From positions 98,286,172 through 98,350,171 of the forward strand of contig JAVGWX010000005.1 in the NCBI GenBank assembly GCA_036924085.1: a stretch of 64,000 nt of DNA, read 5' to 3'. Below, one piece after another: positions 23,960 through 35,533 of this stretch. A model generated the notes under the pieces. That model was not told the DNA's origin and made no database searches. It saw nothing but the letters and a program-made list of their open reading frames with translations. The DNA comes from Ariolimax columbianus (Eukaryota; Mollusca; Gastropoda; Stylommatophora; Arionidae). The translations under genes were made by a program, and so were the position numbers. Positions within the stretch are counted from its first letter, which is position 1; every line of letters begins with the position of its first letter.

Positions 23960-26900
23960 CCGATATTCACCCCACCCCACGCGGCGTGGGTTTGATATCA
24001 CTTGTAGACGACTTAGTTATCGGTCGGGGTGTCACAAGCAGTAGAGCAGCCACCTCACTGCGGACTTTTGAGACTCAGCCCTCGACCACGAGATATGATC
24101 GCACACCACGCGAACATCTCCGTGCCATGACCAGGCTTGTCTCCTGGTCAAATGCACCCTCACCTCGTTCTATACTTTTGTCACCTATCAGTCATCCCAA
24201 TGGACGCAGAAGAGATGCAGGCCAGCGGACATTGCACATCTGCCCCTTTGTGACAACCTCCCAGGTGGCGGGGAATGCTAGGCGTACCATCACTGCAGAG
24301 GAGCCGAGAATACTAAATGGGAGCAAAGAGATTACCCCCCCCCCCCCTCACATGTATATGCTACGTTTCTGGCAGGACGTGACGATCCTGGGACTTAGAC
24401 ACACTGGATTGCCTCTCTTCTGGGATACTTGAAAAACTAGTACATAAGTCCATCATTTCATATCATCATCACACCCTTTCGACACGAGTGGGGAAGACTT
24501 GAAAGTCCTGCCAGGCAACTTTCCCAAAAGAGACAACTCTGACCTCAAACAACTGCTGCCTTGCAGATGGGCTGGGGACAGCCAAAGGCTAAGAAGGGCA
24601 TCCTTACAGAAACGCCTGTTGAAATCGGATGGACTGGGCCACAGGCTTAACGAAACAGTGCAACGTATATCGCTATATGATGACGTCACAACCTAATAGA
24701 AGAAAGTGTGTTGCTCATCCTGTGGAGTCCCGCCAGGCACCGAGAGTGCCGCGCCCGACGCCTCGAAGGGGCCCCCCTGATGCTACTGGTGGTCACACAC
24801 CCATGTGCTGTGGAGTCAAGGCACAAGGAGATGGGGCAAGAGCTATTGACCAAAAACTGAAGACACTTAAAATACTACAGTGGAACGCAGAGGGAGTCCT
24901 TTTTCCCTAACAAATCGCCTATCAGTCCTAAACCAAAGCTGGAAAAGGGGAATTGTACCGCAGACATGGAAAGATGCTGTACTTATACCAGTACCAAAGA
25001 AAGAAAAAGATAGAACAGATCCAAATGGATACAGGCCTATTAGTCTACTGAGCTGTGTAGAAAAACTGATGGAGCGTATGATAAACACCAGACTGATGAG
25101 GCACCTGGAAGCAAAACACATACTAATTCCACAGAAAGCAGGTTTTAGACAGCACAGATCCACTGAGGACCAGATCACTCTCATAGCACAGGAAAAAGAG
25201 AATGCTTACCAGGAGAAAAAACACACAGTAGCGGTTTGGGTGGATTTAGAGAAGGCATTTGACAAAGTGTGGAAAGAGAGACGTAAAGTCAAACTACGAA
25301 GAAGTGAATTTTGTGGGATACTGTACAGATGGATCAGCCACTACCTCAAAAACAGAACAGCCAGAGTTCAAGTACAAGGGCAGATGAGCAAAAAGGTGAC
25401 ACTGGAATAGGGAGTACCCCAAGGGGGAGTACTGTGACCCACACATTTCCTGGTGTTTATAAACAACATCACAGAGAATATACCAAGAAGAGTCCACAGC
25501 TCCATGTTTGCAGACGATATGGCTATGTGGACTTCTGAAAAAAAATGTCACTATAGCAAACAATCGGATGCAGCAGGCCCTAACATCGTTGGAGGAGTGT
25601 GCGAACTCATGGCTGGTCAAAATAAATGAGGAAAAAACAACATGTACGATATTCTCGCTTTCAATCAAACCCCAGAACACCAAAATAAGACTTAACGGCA
25701 AATATCTGCGGCCAAACGACAACCAAAACTACCTGGGAGTCACATTTGACCGGCGCATGACATGGAAAAGTCAGATCGAGAGAAACCGAATGAGAGCCAG
25801 ACAAAGAATGGCAATCATGAGGAAACATGCTGGCACAAGCTGGGTAGCAGACGAAAGAATACTATAGAAACTGTACACTGGAAGAGTGAGACCAGTTCTC
25901 GAGTATGGCATTGCGGCATGGACAACAGCAGCAAAGGCGAACTTTGATAAAATTAGCAAACTTCAAAACCAAGCCATGAGAGTTATAACAGGAGGCATGA
26001 AGTCAACACCAATTGTAGAACTTGAAAAGATTACAAATCTGCAACCCATGACCGACAGAAAAGACTGCAGAGCCCAGCAGCAAGCAGAGAAACTCAGAAA
26101 GACTGACAGACCATCCAATTCATCAGAGACTAAATAGATTTGGAAAAGGGAAACTAAAGCGGAGAAACTTTGCAGAAATAGCCAAAGCAAAGATGAGCGA
26201 AGACCCTATGAACACCGTAACAATACCAAAGCCCATCCTTACTGTACGCAAACCTACCTGGAAGCAGCATATCATTTCGGAAGTGGTAAAAAATATACCA
26301 GGTATTGGAAACAAGAACAGCCAGACTGAAAAAGAAAGAAGAGACATAACTCTGAGATACATAGCGGAAAAATACCCAAGCATGGACTGGACCCATGCAT
26401 ACACCGACGGTTCTGTAACAAACACAACACAAAACGGAGAGGCAGGGGTATTCCTGAGCCTACCAAATGGTAGAAAAATAACACTGTCAGTGGCAACTAG
26501 AAAATCTCAAGCAATTTCAGAGCGGAGGCAGAGGCACTGAGGGCTGCAGTAGAGGCAATGCTGACAGGCGAAAGCAATAAACGTCAGATAGTCTTGTTTA
26601 CAGATGCCCTGGCTGTAGTCACAGCACTAAAAAGCAGACAAATACTGAACTTAATGATTTAAGAGCAGTAATCTGTCAACTATGCCAGCAGTCCGCACCA
26701 AAAAGAGTAGTGGTACAGTGGGTTCCATCCCACTGTAACATCCAAGGCAACGAGGAGGCAGACAGACTGCCAAAAGAAGGTGCAAGACTACCACAACCAG
26801 ATTCTAGTATGACCTACGAAGAGTCCAAAAGGCTTATTAGGGCCAGATACATGGCCAAATGGGAAACAGAACATACTGGCTACACAAAAAATGATGCCTA

Positions 26901-27218
26901 TTACCAGTTGAACAGAAAAAAGCAGGTCGTGGTCTTCAGACTCCGCACAGGCCACAACAGACTGAGGTACCACCTATTCAATAAACTGAAGATAGGTGGC
27001 ACTGACGAATGCACTTGTGATACCGGGAAAATGACTACTGAACCTCTGCTGCAAAACTGCCCTACATACGAGGACCAGAGAAAGCACATGTGGTCATCAC
27101 CAGTGGCAACACTAGACAAGCTCTATGGCAGTGTCGACAGCCTCAGGATGATCGCTGCTTTCTTTGAACAAATACAGGTTGACGTTTGACAGCGTACGAA
27201 GAAGAAGAAGAAGAAAAA
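23960..27218 (+). mobile_element. I-like LINE copy C, complete insertion
   Basis: The 12-bp duplication GAACTATTTTTG at both edges defines this insertion. From left to right it holds a leader (23960-24830, homologous to copy B), the first dozen endonuclease residues LKILQWNAEGV near 24867, an internal deletion, then RT and RNase H, and a (GAA)n tail at about 27197-27218. The deletion joins the endonuclease start directly to LSVLNQSWKRG, equivalent to residue 439 of copy D. It sits inside reverse-strand LINE relic H. Its sequence is older and more damaged than copy D. Confidence 0.88.
24927..27189 (+). pseudogene. RT and RNase H of copy C
   Basis: RT motifs are GYRPISLLSC near 25030, AGFRQHRSTEDQ near 25140, VDLEKAFDKVW near 25240, GVPQGGVL near 25412 and SMFADDMAMW near 25502. 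RNase H starts at YTDGSVTNTTQNGEAG near 26400 and includes QWVPSHCNIQGNEEAD near 26716. The Cys tail and final stop at about 27187 are present. Damage relative to copy D includes stops at 25408, 25435 and 25865, a one-base insertion in the A run near 25540, and frameshifts near 26100, 26510 and 26640. It cannot be translated as one protein. Confidence 0.88.
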
Positions 27219-27230
27219 GAACTATTTTTG
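27219..27230. repeat. Right target-site duplication of copy C
   Basis: This is the second copy of GAACTATTTTTG, directly after the (GAA)n tail. Confidence 0.85.
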
Positions 27231-27870
27231 TTATTTCAAAAACATTGGGAATTCCCTCAAATGTTCTTATTAGACTTTTATTCATATGATGCAGAACTCC
27301 GATAACATCCAATAGTTGTTCTTATATCGTGTAGTCCTTTAAATATTGTCTAAACTATTCTTATCAATTCTATTAAATGCTTATCCATCATCTATAAATG
27401 TAAAGTTGAAATGCATGTTAAATTATATTATTCTTTCTCTCAACTGTCGTAAGGTAAATAAGGCACTAGTGCATCGTAGTCTCTTGCTAATCCAAATTAT
27501 GCTTTGCTCAACTGAAAACCAACAATTGCTCGTTTTTTTTTGTTCTTATGCCTTTGCACACATTTTTCCGGTAAGATAGAAAAACGGTATGTCACTTCTT
27601 TATGTATCACAAATTCATTTACCGCTTTTTTTTTTTTCAAGTTCATATCCTTCTAGCTTACACTGCCAGTCTTCTGGTATACTTTTTCTTGTCGTGATTT
27701 TGTCAACATGTTATCTATGCACGTCGGTCCTGTGTTCATACAAGCTTGATTTGCTTCAATTGTTATGCCGTCCATACCAAGTCACTGTTTTCTATCTTGT
27801 AATCCATACATTCTAGTAGCTATGTCACACTGGTTGTACTCTCCACATTCAGATTCATATCTTCGTTTCT
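27231..27870 (-). pseudogene. LINE relic H, upstream half
   Basis: On the minus strand, in order: MDGITIEANQAC near 27770, SIPEDWQCKLEGYELEKK near 27650, NEQLLVFS near 27520 (decayed EEQAGFR), FIDDG then AFNRIDKNSLDNI near 27380 (motif A, decayed FIDxxKAFDxIxRxSLW), and SLIRTFEGIPNVFEITKI running into the copy C junction. Continuation at 23959 gives motif B. The element predates copy C. Many stops are present. Confidence 0.68.
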
Positions 27871-28190
27871 CACTTGGTCTATTCTGGTGACGTTTATGTC
27901 TGATTTCTTGATTTCTCACTGTTTATTCTGGTGAATATGTCTGATTTCTGCATTTCTCACTGTGTTTTTTCTAATGGTCCTTTTTTCTGATTTCTTCATT
28001 TCTCACTCTGTCTATTCTAGTGACCTATCTGTCTTTCTTAATTTCTCACTCGGTCTATTCTGGTGGCCTCTCTATCGTTCTTAATTTTTGTCTCTTCTAG
28101 ATATTTATGTCCGATTTCTTTGTTTCTTTTTATTCTAGCCGCCATTTTGTCTGAATTCTCCATTTCTCAATTTGTTTCTTGCAGTGTATT
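27865..28190. repeat. Degenerate ~45-bp tandem repeat
   Basis: TTTCTCACT..GTCTATTCTGGTG followed by TCTGATTTCTT recurs about seven times with much divergence. It adjoins relic H. Confidence 0.65.
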
Positions 28191-28506
28191 GACATATTTT
28201 TCCCAAAACTTTTTTTTTTCATGTTATAATCGTTAATCATCCTTTATCAGGGCATATGTCTGGCACTGATATTTTCGAATGATGCTCACTTTCATAAATT
28301 ACAAAATATTACTGATACTGGTGGATCTAGTACCTTTCTAGTTATACACGCTCCAAGCTGCTACTCTCATAAGATCATTCCCTGCTCCAACCAAGTTTGT
28401 CAATTTACTGCAAATTGTGACAAATTGTAAATTGTAATTTCCGTAGTACATTTCCATCATCCAACAGAACTCATTTGCAGGATTCACTAAGTACCTGTAG
28501 TCTGAG
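28191..28506. other. AT-rich spacer
   Basis: No gene recognised. Confidence 0.5.
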
Positions 28507-29943
28507 TTTTAGTGTACCTGGACTTCTACCGGAGCATTAGTCTACCTGCACCTCTACCGGAGCATTACTCTACCTGCACTTCTACCGGGGCATTAGTCTA
28601 CTTGCACCTCTACCGGAGCATTAGTCTACCTGCACTTCTACCGGGGCATTAGTCTACTTGCACTTCTACCGGGGCATTAGTCTACTTGCACCTCTACCGG
28701 GGCATTAGTCTACTTGCACCTCTACCGGGGCATTAGTCTACTTGCACTTCTACCGGGGCATTAGTCTACTTGCACTTCCACCGGGGCATTAGTCTACCTG
28801 CACTTCTACCGGGGCATTAGTCTACTTGCACTTCTACCGGGGCATTAGTCTACTTGCACTTCTACCGGGGCATTAGTCTACCTGCACTTCTACCGGGGCA
28901 TTAGTCTACTTGCACTTCTACCGGGGCATTAGTCTACCTGCACTTCTACCGGGGCATTAGTCTACTTGCACTTCTACCGGGGCATTAGTCTACCTGCACT
29001 TCTACCGGGGCATTAGTCTACTTGCACTTCTACCGGGGCATTAGTCTACTTGCACCTCTACCGGGGCATTAGTCTACTTGCACCTCTACCGGGGCATTAG
29101 TCTACTTGCACTTCTACCGGGGCATTAGTCTACTTGCACTTCTACCGAGGCATTAGTCTACCTGCACTTCTACCGGGGCATTAGTCTACTTGCACTTCTA
29201 CCGGGGCATTAGTCTACCTGCACTTCTACCGGGGCATTAGTCTACTTGCACTTCTACCGGGGCATTAGTCTACTTGCACTTCTACCGGGGCATTAGTCTA
29301 CTTGCACTTCTACCGGGACATTAGTCTACCTGCACTTCTACCGGGGCATTAGTCTACTTGCACTTCTACCGGGGCATTAGTCTACCTGCACTTCTACCGG
29401 GGCATTAGTCTACTTGCACTTCTACCGGGGCATTAGTCTACCTGCACTTGTACCGGGGCATTAGTCTACCTGCACTTCTACCGGGGCATTAGTCTACTTG
29501 CACTTCTACCGGGGCATTAGTCTACCTGCACTTCTACCGGGGCATTACTCTACTTGCACCTCTACCGGGGCATTACTCTACCTGCACTTCTACCGGGGCA
29601 TTAGTGTACCTGCACTTCTACCGGGGCATTAGTATACCTGCACTTCTACCGGGGCATTAGTCTACTTGCACTTCTACCGGGGCATTAGTCTACTTGCACT
29701 TCTACCGGGGCATTAGTCTACCTGCACTTCTACCGGGGCATTAGTCTACTTGCACTTCTACCGGGGCATTAGTCTACCTGCACTTCTACCGGGGCATTAG
29801 TCTACCTGCACTTCTGCCGCTGCATTAGTCTACTTGCACTTCTACCGGGGCATTAGTCTACTTGCACTTCTACCGGGGCATTAGTCTACCTGCACCTCTA
29901 CCGGGGCATTACTCTACTTGCACTTCTACCGGGGCATTACTCC
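28507..29943. repeat. 28-bp satellite, about 51 copies
   Basis: The unit is TTAGTCTACTTGCACTTCTA plus CCGGGGCA, 28 bases, highly uniform. Common variants are ACCTGCAC for ACTTGCAC, CACCTC for CACTTC, and CCGGAGCA in the leftmost units. The leftmost copies are the most divergent, as expected for an array edge. No spacers are present, so it is not a CRISPR. Confidence 0.97.
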
Positions 29944-30183
29944 CTGTGCAGGTCCCATCTCTCATGTGAGCTGGATGTAGCAAGGAAGAGGATTTCCTGC
30001 TTAGCGGGCTAGGCTCGAGCAGCTTATTATTCCCATATGGAGGGTGGTCCATCTTAATAGACTCATAGTCATGTTTAATATACTGACAGTACGTCTTACA
30101 CACCAGGCCAATAACCTGCTTGTTTGTGCACTGATTTGTAGATATATAAATAGGGGCATGTACACAAGCATGGGTAGAAGCGG
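29944..30183. other. Unrecognised spacer
   Basis: No gene or repeat was recognised. Confidence 0.5.
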
Positions 30184-30371
30184 AGACGACTAAGTAAGTA
30201 AGGTAGAAGATTCTACACTACCTGAGATAGAAGAGGAGCGAATAAGTAAGTAAGGTAGAAGGCTCTAAGCTAACTGGGTAGCAGAGGAACGACTACGTTA
30301 GTAAGGTAGGAGACGCAACTCTCCCTGGGATAGAAGAGGAGCGACTAAGTGAGTAAGTAATGTAGAAGACT
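30184..30371. repeat. About 52-bp tandem repeat, 3.5 copies
   Basis: TAAGTAAGGTAGAAG recurs at 30195, 30247, about 30298 and about 30354. Between the copies are GATAGAAGAGGAGCGA or close variants. Confidence 0.85.
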
Positions 30372-31147
30372 ATGTCCCAGGGAGGCAATAAATACTTTGA
30401 TGCCAATGTATCAGAACTACCCTCCCCCACCCCCCACCGATAGCTACAACATGGTCATTTCAAGCGATCCATACAAGCCCCCGACGGTTTAAAGCTTTTG
30501 TTTGCTATCCATCCACCATGTTTCTCCCTTTTCTAAATCTTCCAAACAAGGAATACAAGTCTAATAATCTCGTCTGGCAAACATTTAAACACAAAGAATA
30601 ACATAACTGAAAAACTAACCATAAATTTGCGTCGAATAAACAAGTGAAAGTGCCAGTGTTGGACCCGTCCCGATACACTCCAGACAACACGACCTTCATT
30701 CCTCAACTACTGAATCACTTGAAGTGAACCTGATGAAGTTTACACATGAGCGGCACGTTCTTGGGTTGATTGTTCAATATCTCAGACACAAATAAAGGCT
30801 CGATTATGTCCCTTGACTTCTGCTGCTTTCAAACTTCCACAAATCCAAGTTTCAATTTGTTTTTCCTAAATCTATTCTATTTTCTCCTGTGTATGAATTT
30901 TCGTCTCTTCTTTATTTGTTAGCTGATAAAAGTACATCTTGTCTGTCCTCTGTCTCGTCATGCATCTAAAAATAACTGGGTAGTATATCCTATGACCGGC
31001 CTCAAACCTCAAAAAAGACCGGTTGGACCTGGGATTGAGAAACAGCGTAACAAGGCGCTATCGTAAAAATCGACTGTTACAGAAACAGAAACAAATTTAA
31101 CGAAACAAATCAACAGCGCGTAATTTGATTACTATTCACAAACTAAC
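30372..31147. other. Spacer, possible 5' leader of copy F
   Basis: No coding domain was seen. The last ~100 bases before 31148 may be the 5' untranslated part of RTE-like copy F, because the endonuclease N-terminus begins right after it. Confidence 0.4.
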
Positions 31148-31369
31148 ATGCTAGATTTCAATAACATATTCAAGATCAGATACTGGAATGTTCGCACTAT
31201 GTATGAAATTGGTAAAACATCCGAAGTTAGCAATGAGATGAGTAGCTACAACCTGGACAGCTTAGGTCTGAGCGACTGCAGAGGGACAGACACGGACAAG
31301 AAATATCTCCCAAATGAACATAAATACATTATCTACTCTCGCAGAGACGATCGTCACACAGAGAGAGTA

Positions 31370-33950
31370 GCTATCCTCATGACAGCCACAAAGTAGCTAT
31401 CCTCATGACAGGGAGTAGCTATCCTCATGACAGCCAGGGAGTAGCTATCCTCATGATAGCCAGGGAGTAGATATCCTCATGACAACCAGGGAGTAGATAT
31501 CCTCATAACAGCGAGGGAATAGATATCCTCATGACAGCCAGAGAGTAGCTATCCTCATGACAGCCAGGGAGTAGATATCCTCATGACAGCCAGGAAGCAG
31601 CGATCTTCATGACAGCCAGGGAGGAGCTATCCTCGTGACAGCCAGGGAGTAGCTATCCTCATGACAGCCAGGGAATAGATATCCTCGTGATAGTCAGGGA
31701 GTAGCTATCCTCATGACAGACCCTCGTGACAGCAAGGGAGTAGCTATCCTCATGACAACCTGGACAGCTTAGGTCTGAGCGACTGCAGAGGGACAGACAC
31801 GGACAAGAAATATCTCCCAAATGAACATAAATACATTATCTACTCTCGCAGAGACGATCGTCACACAGAGAGAGTAGCTATCCTCATGACAGCCACAAAG
31901 TAGCTATCCTCATGACAGGGAGTAGCTATCATCGTGACAGCCAGGAAGTAGCTATCCTCGTGACAGCAAGGGAGTAGATATCCTCATGACAGCCAGGGAG
32001 TAGCTATCCTCGTGACAGCCAGGGAGTAGCTATCATCGTGACAGCCAGGGAGTAGCTATCCTCGTGACAGCAAGGGAGTAGATATCCTCATGACAGCCAG
32101 GAAGCAGCGATCTTCATGACAGCCAGGGAGGAGCTATCCTCGTGACAGCCAGGGAGTAGCTATCCTCATGACAGCCAGGGAATAGATATCCTCGTGATGG
32201 TCAGGGAGTAGCTATCCTCATGACAGACAGGGAGTAGCTATCCTCGTGACAGCAAGGGAGTAGCTATCCTCATGACAACCTGGACAGCTTAGGTCTGAGC
32301 GACTGCAGAGGGACAGACACGGACAAGAAATATCTCCCAAATGAACATAAATACATTATCTACTCTCGCAGAGACGATCGTCACACAGAGAGAGTAGCTA
32401 TCCTCATGACAGCCACAAAGTAGCTATCCTCATGACAGGGAGTAGCTATCATCGTGACAGCCAGGAAGTAGCTATCCTCGTGACAGCAAGGGAGTAGATA
32501 TCCTCATGACAGCCAGGGAGTAGCTATCCTCGTGACAGCCAGGGAGTAGCTATCATCGTGACAGCCAGGGAGTAGCTATCCTCGTGACAGCAAGGGAGTA
32601 GATATCCTCATGACAGCCAGGGAGTAGCTATCCTGGTGACAGCCAGGGAGTAGCTATCCTCGTGACAGCAAGGGAGTAGCTATCCTCATGACAGCCAGGG
32701 AGTAGCTATCTTCATGACTGCCAGGGAGTAGATATCCTCATGATAGCCAGGTAATAACTATTCTCATGAGCCAGAGAGTAGCTATCCTCATGAGCCAGGG
32801 AGTAGCTATCCTCATGAGCCAGAGAGTAGCTATCCTCATGATAGCCAGGGAGTAGCTATCCTAATGATCCAGGGAGTAGCTATCCTCATGATAGCCAGGT
32901 AATAACTATCCTCATGAGCCAGGGAGTAGCTATCCTCATGATAGCCAGGTAATAACTATCCTCATGAGCCAGAGAGTAGCTATCCTCGTGACAGCCAGGA
33001 AGTAGCTATCCTCATGACAGCCAGGGAGTAGCTATCCTCATGAGCCAGTGAGTAGCTATCCTCATGACAGCCAGGGAGTAGCTATCTTCACGACTGCCAG
33101 GGAGAAGATATCCTCATGAGCCAGGTAATAACTATTCTCATGAGCCAGAGAGTAGCTATCCTCATGATAGCCAGGTAATAACTATCCTCATGAGCCAGAG
33201 AGTAGCTATCCTCATGACAGCCAGGGAGTAGCTATCCTCATGAGCCAGAGAGTAGCTATCCTCATGATAGCCAGGGAGTAGCTATCCTAATGATCCAGGG
33301 AGTAGCTATCTTCATGATAGCCAGGTAATAACTATCCTCATGAGCCAGGGAGTAGCTATCCTCATGATATCCAGGTAATAACTATCCTCATGAGCCAGAG
33401 AGTAGCTATCCTCTGGACAGCCAGGAAGTAGCTATCCTCATGACAGCCAGGGAGTAGCTATCCTCATGAGCCAGTGAGTAGCTATCCTCATGACAGCCAG
33501 GGAGTAGCTATCTTCATGACTGCCAGGGAGTAGATATCCTCATGAGCCAGGTAATAACTATTCTCATGAGCCAGAGAGTAGCTATCCTCATGATAGCCAG
33601 GTAATAACTATCCTCATGAGCCAGAGAGTAGCTATCCTCATGACAGCCAGGGAGTAGCTATCCTCATGAGCCAGAGAGTAGCTATCCTCATGAGCCAGAG
33701 AGTAGCTATCCTCATGATAGCCAGGGAGTAGCTATCCTAATGATCCAGGGAGTAGCTATCCTCATGATAGCCAGGTAATAACTATCCTCATGAGCCAGGG
33801 AGTAGCTATCCTCATGATAGCCAGGTAATAAGTATCCTCATGAGCCAGAGAGTAGCTATCCTCGTGACAGCCAGGAAGTAGCTATCCTCATGACAGCCAG
33901 GGAGTAGCTATCCTCATGAGCCAGTGAGTAGCTATCCTCATGACAGCCAG
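31370..33950 (+). repeat. 26-bp minisatellite born inside LINE endonuclease
   Basis: The unit is GTAGCTATCCTCATGACAGC plus CAGGGA, about 26 bases. A shorter form ends CATGAGCCAGAGA, and another reads AATAACTATCC. The first unit encodes VAILMTA of the endonuclease, and the last runs in frame into ARAEKSLISWEP. The left half has a higher-order period of about 507-520 bases that carries along about 145 bases of upstream endonuclease coding sequence (copies start at 31251, 31758 and 32278, apparently identical). The right half has a second higher-order period of about 425-450 bases, marked by CCAGTGAGTAG at 33045, 33471 and 33921. Confidence 0.95.
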
Positions 33951-34360
33951 AGCTGAAAAATCTCTCATCAGTTGGGAACCAATTAGCGAAAGACTAATAT
34001 CAGCCAGATTACAAACCAAATTTGTTCAACTGACGATTCTACGATGTTACGCGTCAACTAATTGCGACCTTGATGCTACCAAAGACCATTACTGCGGGCT
34101 GTTTTCCAGCGCTGTAAACAAGATCCCCAATACGACATAGTAATTTTGATGGGCGACTTCAATGTCAAGATACGTAACAAAAGTGACGGAATACAAAGCC
34201 ATTTAGGCACACAATGTTTAGGAGAAATAAATGAGACTGGTGAACTACTATAAGAATTCTGTAAAGTATCAAATCATGTTGTAGCAGATACCACCTTTCT
34301 ACATAAAGACATCCACAAAATAACTTGGAATTCTCCAGATGGTAAAACACAAGATCAGAT

Positions 34361-34597
34361 AGATCGTTTCTGTTTCCACACAGTTATGTTCATCAATTCA
34401 AGATGTCAGATCGTTTCTGTTTCCACACAGTTCTATTCGTCAATTCAGGATGTCAGATCGTTTCTGTTTCCACACAGTTCTATTCATCAATTCAGGATAT
34501 CAGATCGTTTCTGTTTCCACACAGTTCTATTCATCAATTCAGGATGTCAGATCATTTCTGTTTCCACAAAGTTCTGTTCATCAATTCAGGATGTCAG
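34361..34597 (+). repeat. 47-bp minisatellite inside LINE endonuclease
   Basis: Five units start GATCGTTTCTGTTTCCACAC and end ATCAATTCAGGATGTCA, at 34362, 34409, 34456, 34503 and 34550. The end of the unit encodes SIQDVRS, which leads directly into YRGADIGS of the endonuclease. Because 47 is not a multiple of three, each unit is read in a different frame. Confidence 0.93.
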
Positions 34598-35120
34598 ATC
34601 TTATCGTGGCGCAGACATTGGCAGTGAACACAATCTTTGCATAGCCAAATTAAAGATGAAACTGAACAAGCTTTACCAGCTGAAAAGCAAGAATTGATGT
34701 AACACAAATCCGACAAAATACAATACCAAGGTACATCAGCATATTGAATCACAACCAAGATTAACTGAAAACACAACCATTGGCACCATTGATAAGAAAT
34801 GAGAAAAGTTTAGTGCAGCATTGAAAGACGCAGATGTAACGACAGCTGGATACTCCAAACACAAAAATAAAAAGTGGCTGAGTGATGACAGCTGAGGTAA
34901 AATCCAAAAAAGAAACTCAGCAAAATTAAACCTTCTTGCAGTAACAACACCTTTTGCATATGCGAATTGCAAAAAGGCATATGACTCACTTCAAAAAAAT
35001 AGTTCAATATAACGCTAGCAAAGAAAAGAGGCAGTTCTTCAAGGAACTGGCCACAACAGCTGAAAGTGCAGGAAAGGTGGGCAGCAGCAGAGACTTTCCT
35101 TCACCAGATCACGAGACAAG

Positions 35121-35474
35121 TATATTTCGTTAACTTACGTCCTTCTTTAAACATCTTTGTCCAGTTCTTCACTGTTGTCTTCGACACACTTTTTCACCAT
35201 ACACTGCCTGCATTCTGCGATGAATGTCAACTGGTTGACATCATTCAGCTGTTAGAAACCGAATTACCGCTCGCTGATCTACTCTGAACTGGTTCCGTAT
35301 CCCACCTGCTATGTCTTACAACGGTCTGCTGAGGAAACTATGTGTCGGAGGATAATGAAACTTTGCAAATTTGACGGTTGGTATGTGCTGTTTACACCAG
35401 AAGTGACGTCATCATGCGCATGCTACGTATGTTCATTTGTTGCAGTTTGGTCCGGTTTCATTTCAACACGCTTC

Positions 35475-35478
<4 letters not shown>
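35121..35478. other. Unrecognised spacer
   Basis: No domain was recognised. It could be decayed RTE linker. Confidence 0.4.

Positions 35479-35533
<55 letters not shown>

Larger units (their letters stand above)
31148..35120 (+). pseudogene. RTE-like LINE copy F, endonuclease split by arrays
   Basis: The endonuclease N-terminus is intact: KIRYWNVRTMYEIGKTSEV near 31175, then LDSLGLSDCRGT, then HTERVAILMTA ending near 31390. Coding resumes at about 33940 with SLISWEPISERLISARLQTK and LTILRCYAST, then ILMGDFNVKI near 34146, KITWNSPDGKTQDQID near 34318, and SYRGADIGSEHNLCIAKLK near 34597. A linker, FFKELATTAESAGKV, lies near 35040. No RT was found beyond this. Copy A has the same junctions uninterrupted (VGILVHKDTARCILG; QIDYILVQRRFRSSI), which shows that the two arrays at 31370-33950 and 34361-34597 are internal expansions. 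A frame change before GDFN and several stops also occur. Confidence 0.85.

Noticed and set aside
28507..29943. 28-bp direct repeats at CRISPR-like length
   Set aside because: There are no spacers between repeats and no cas-like genes; it is a tandem satellite.
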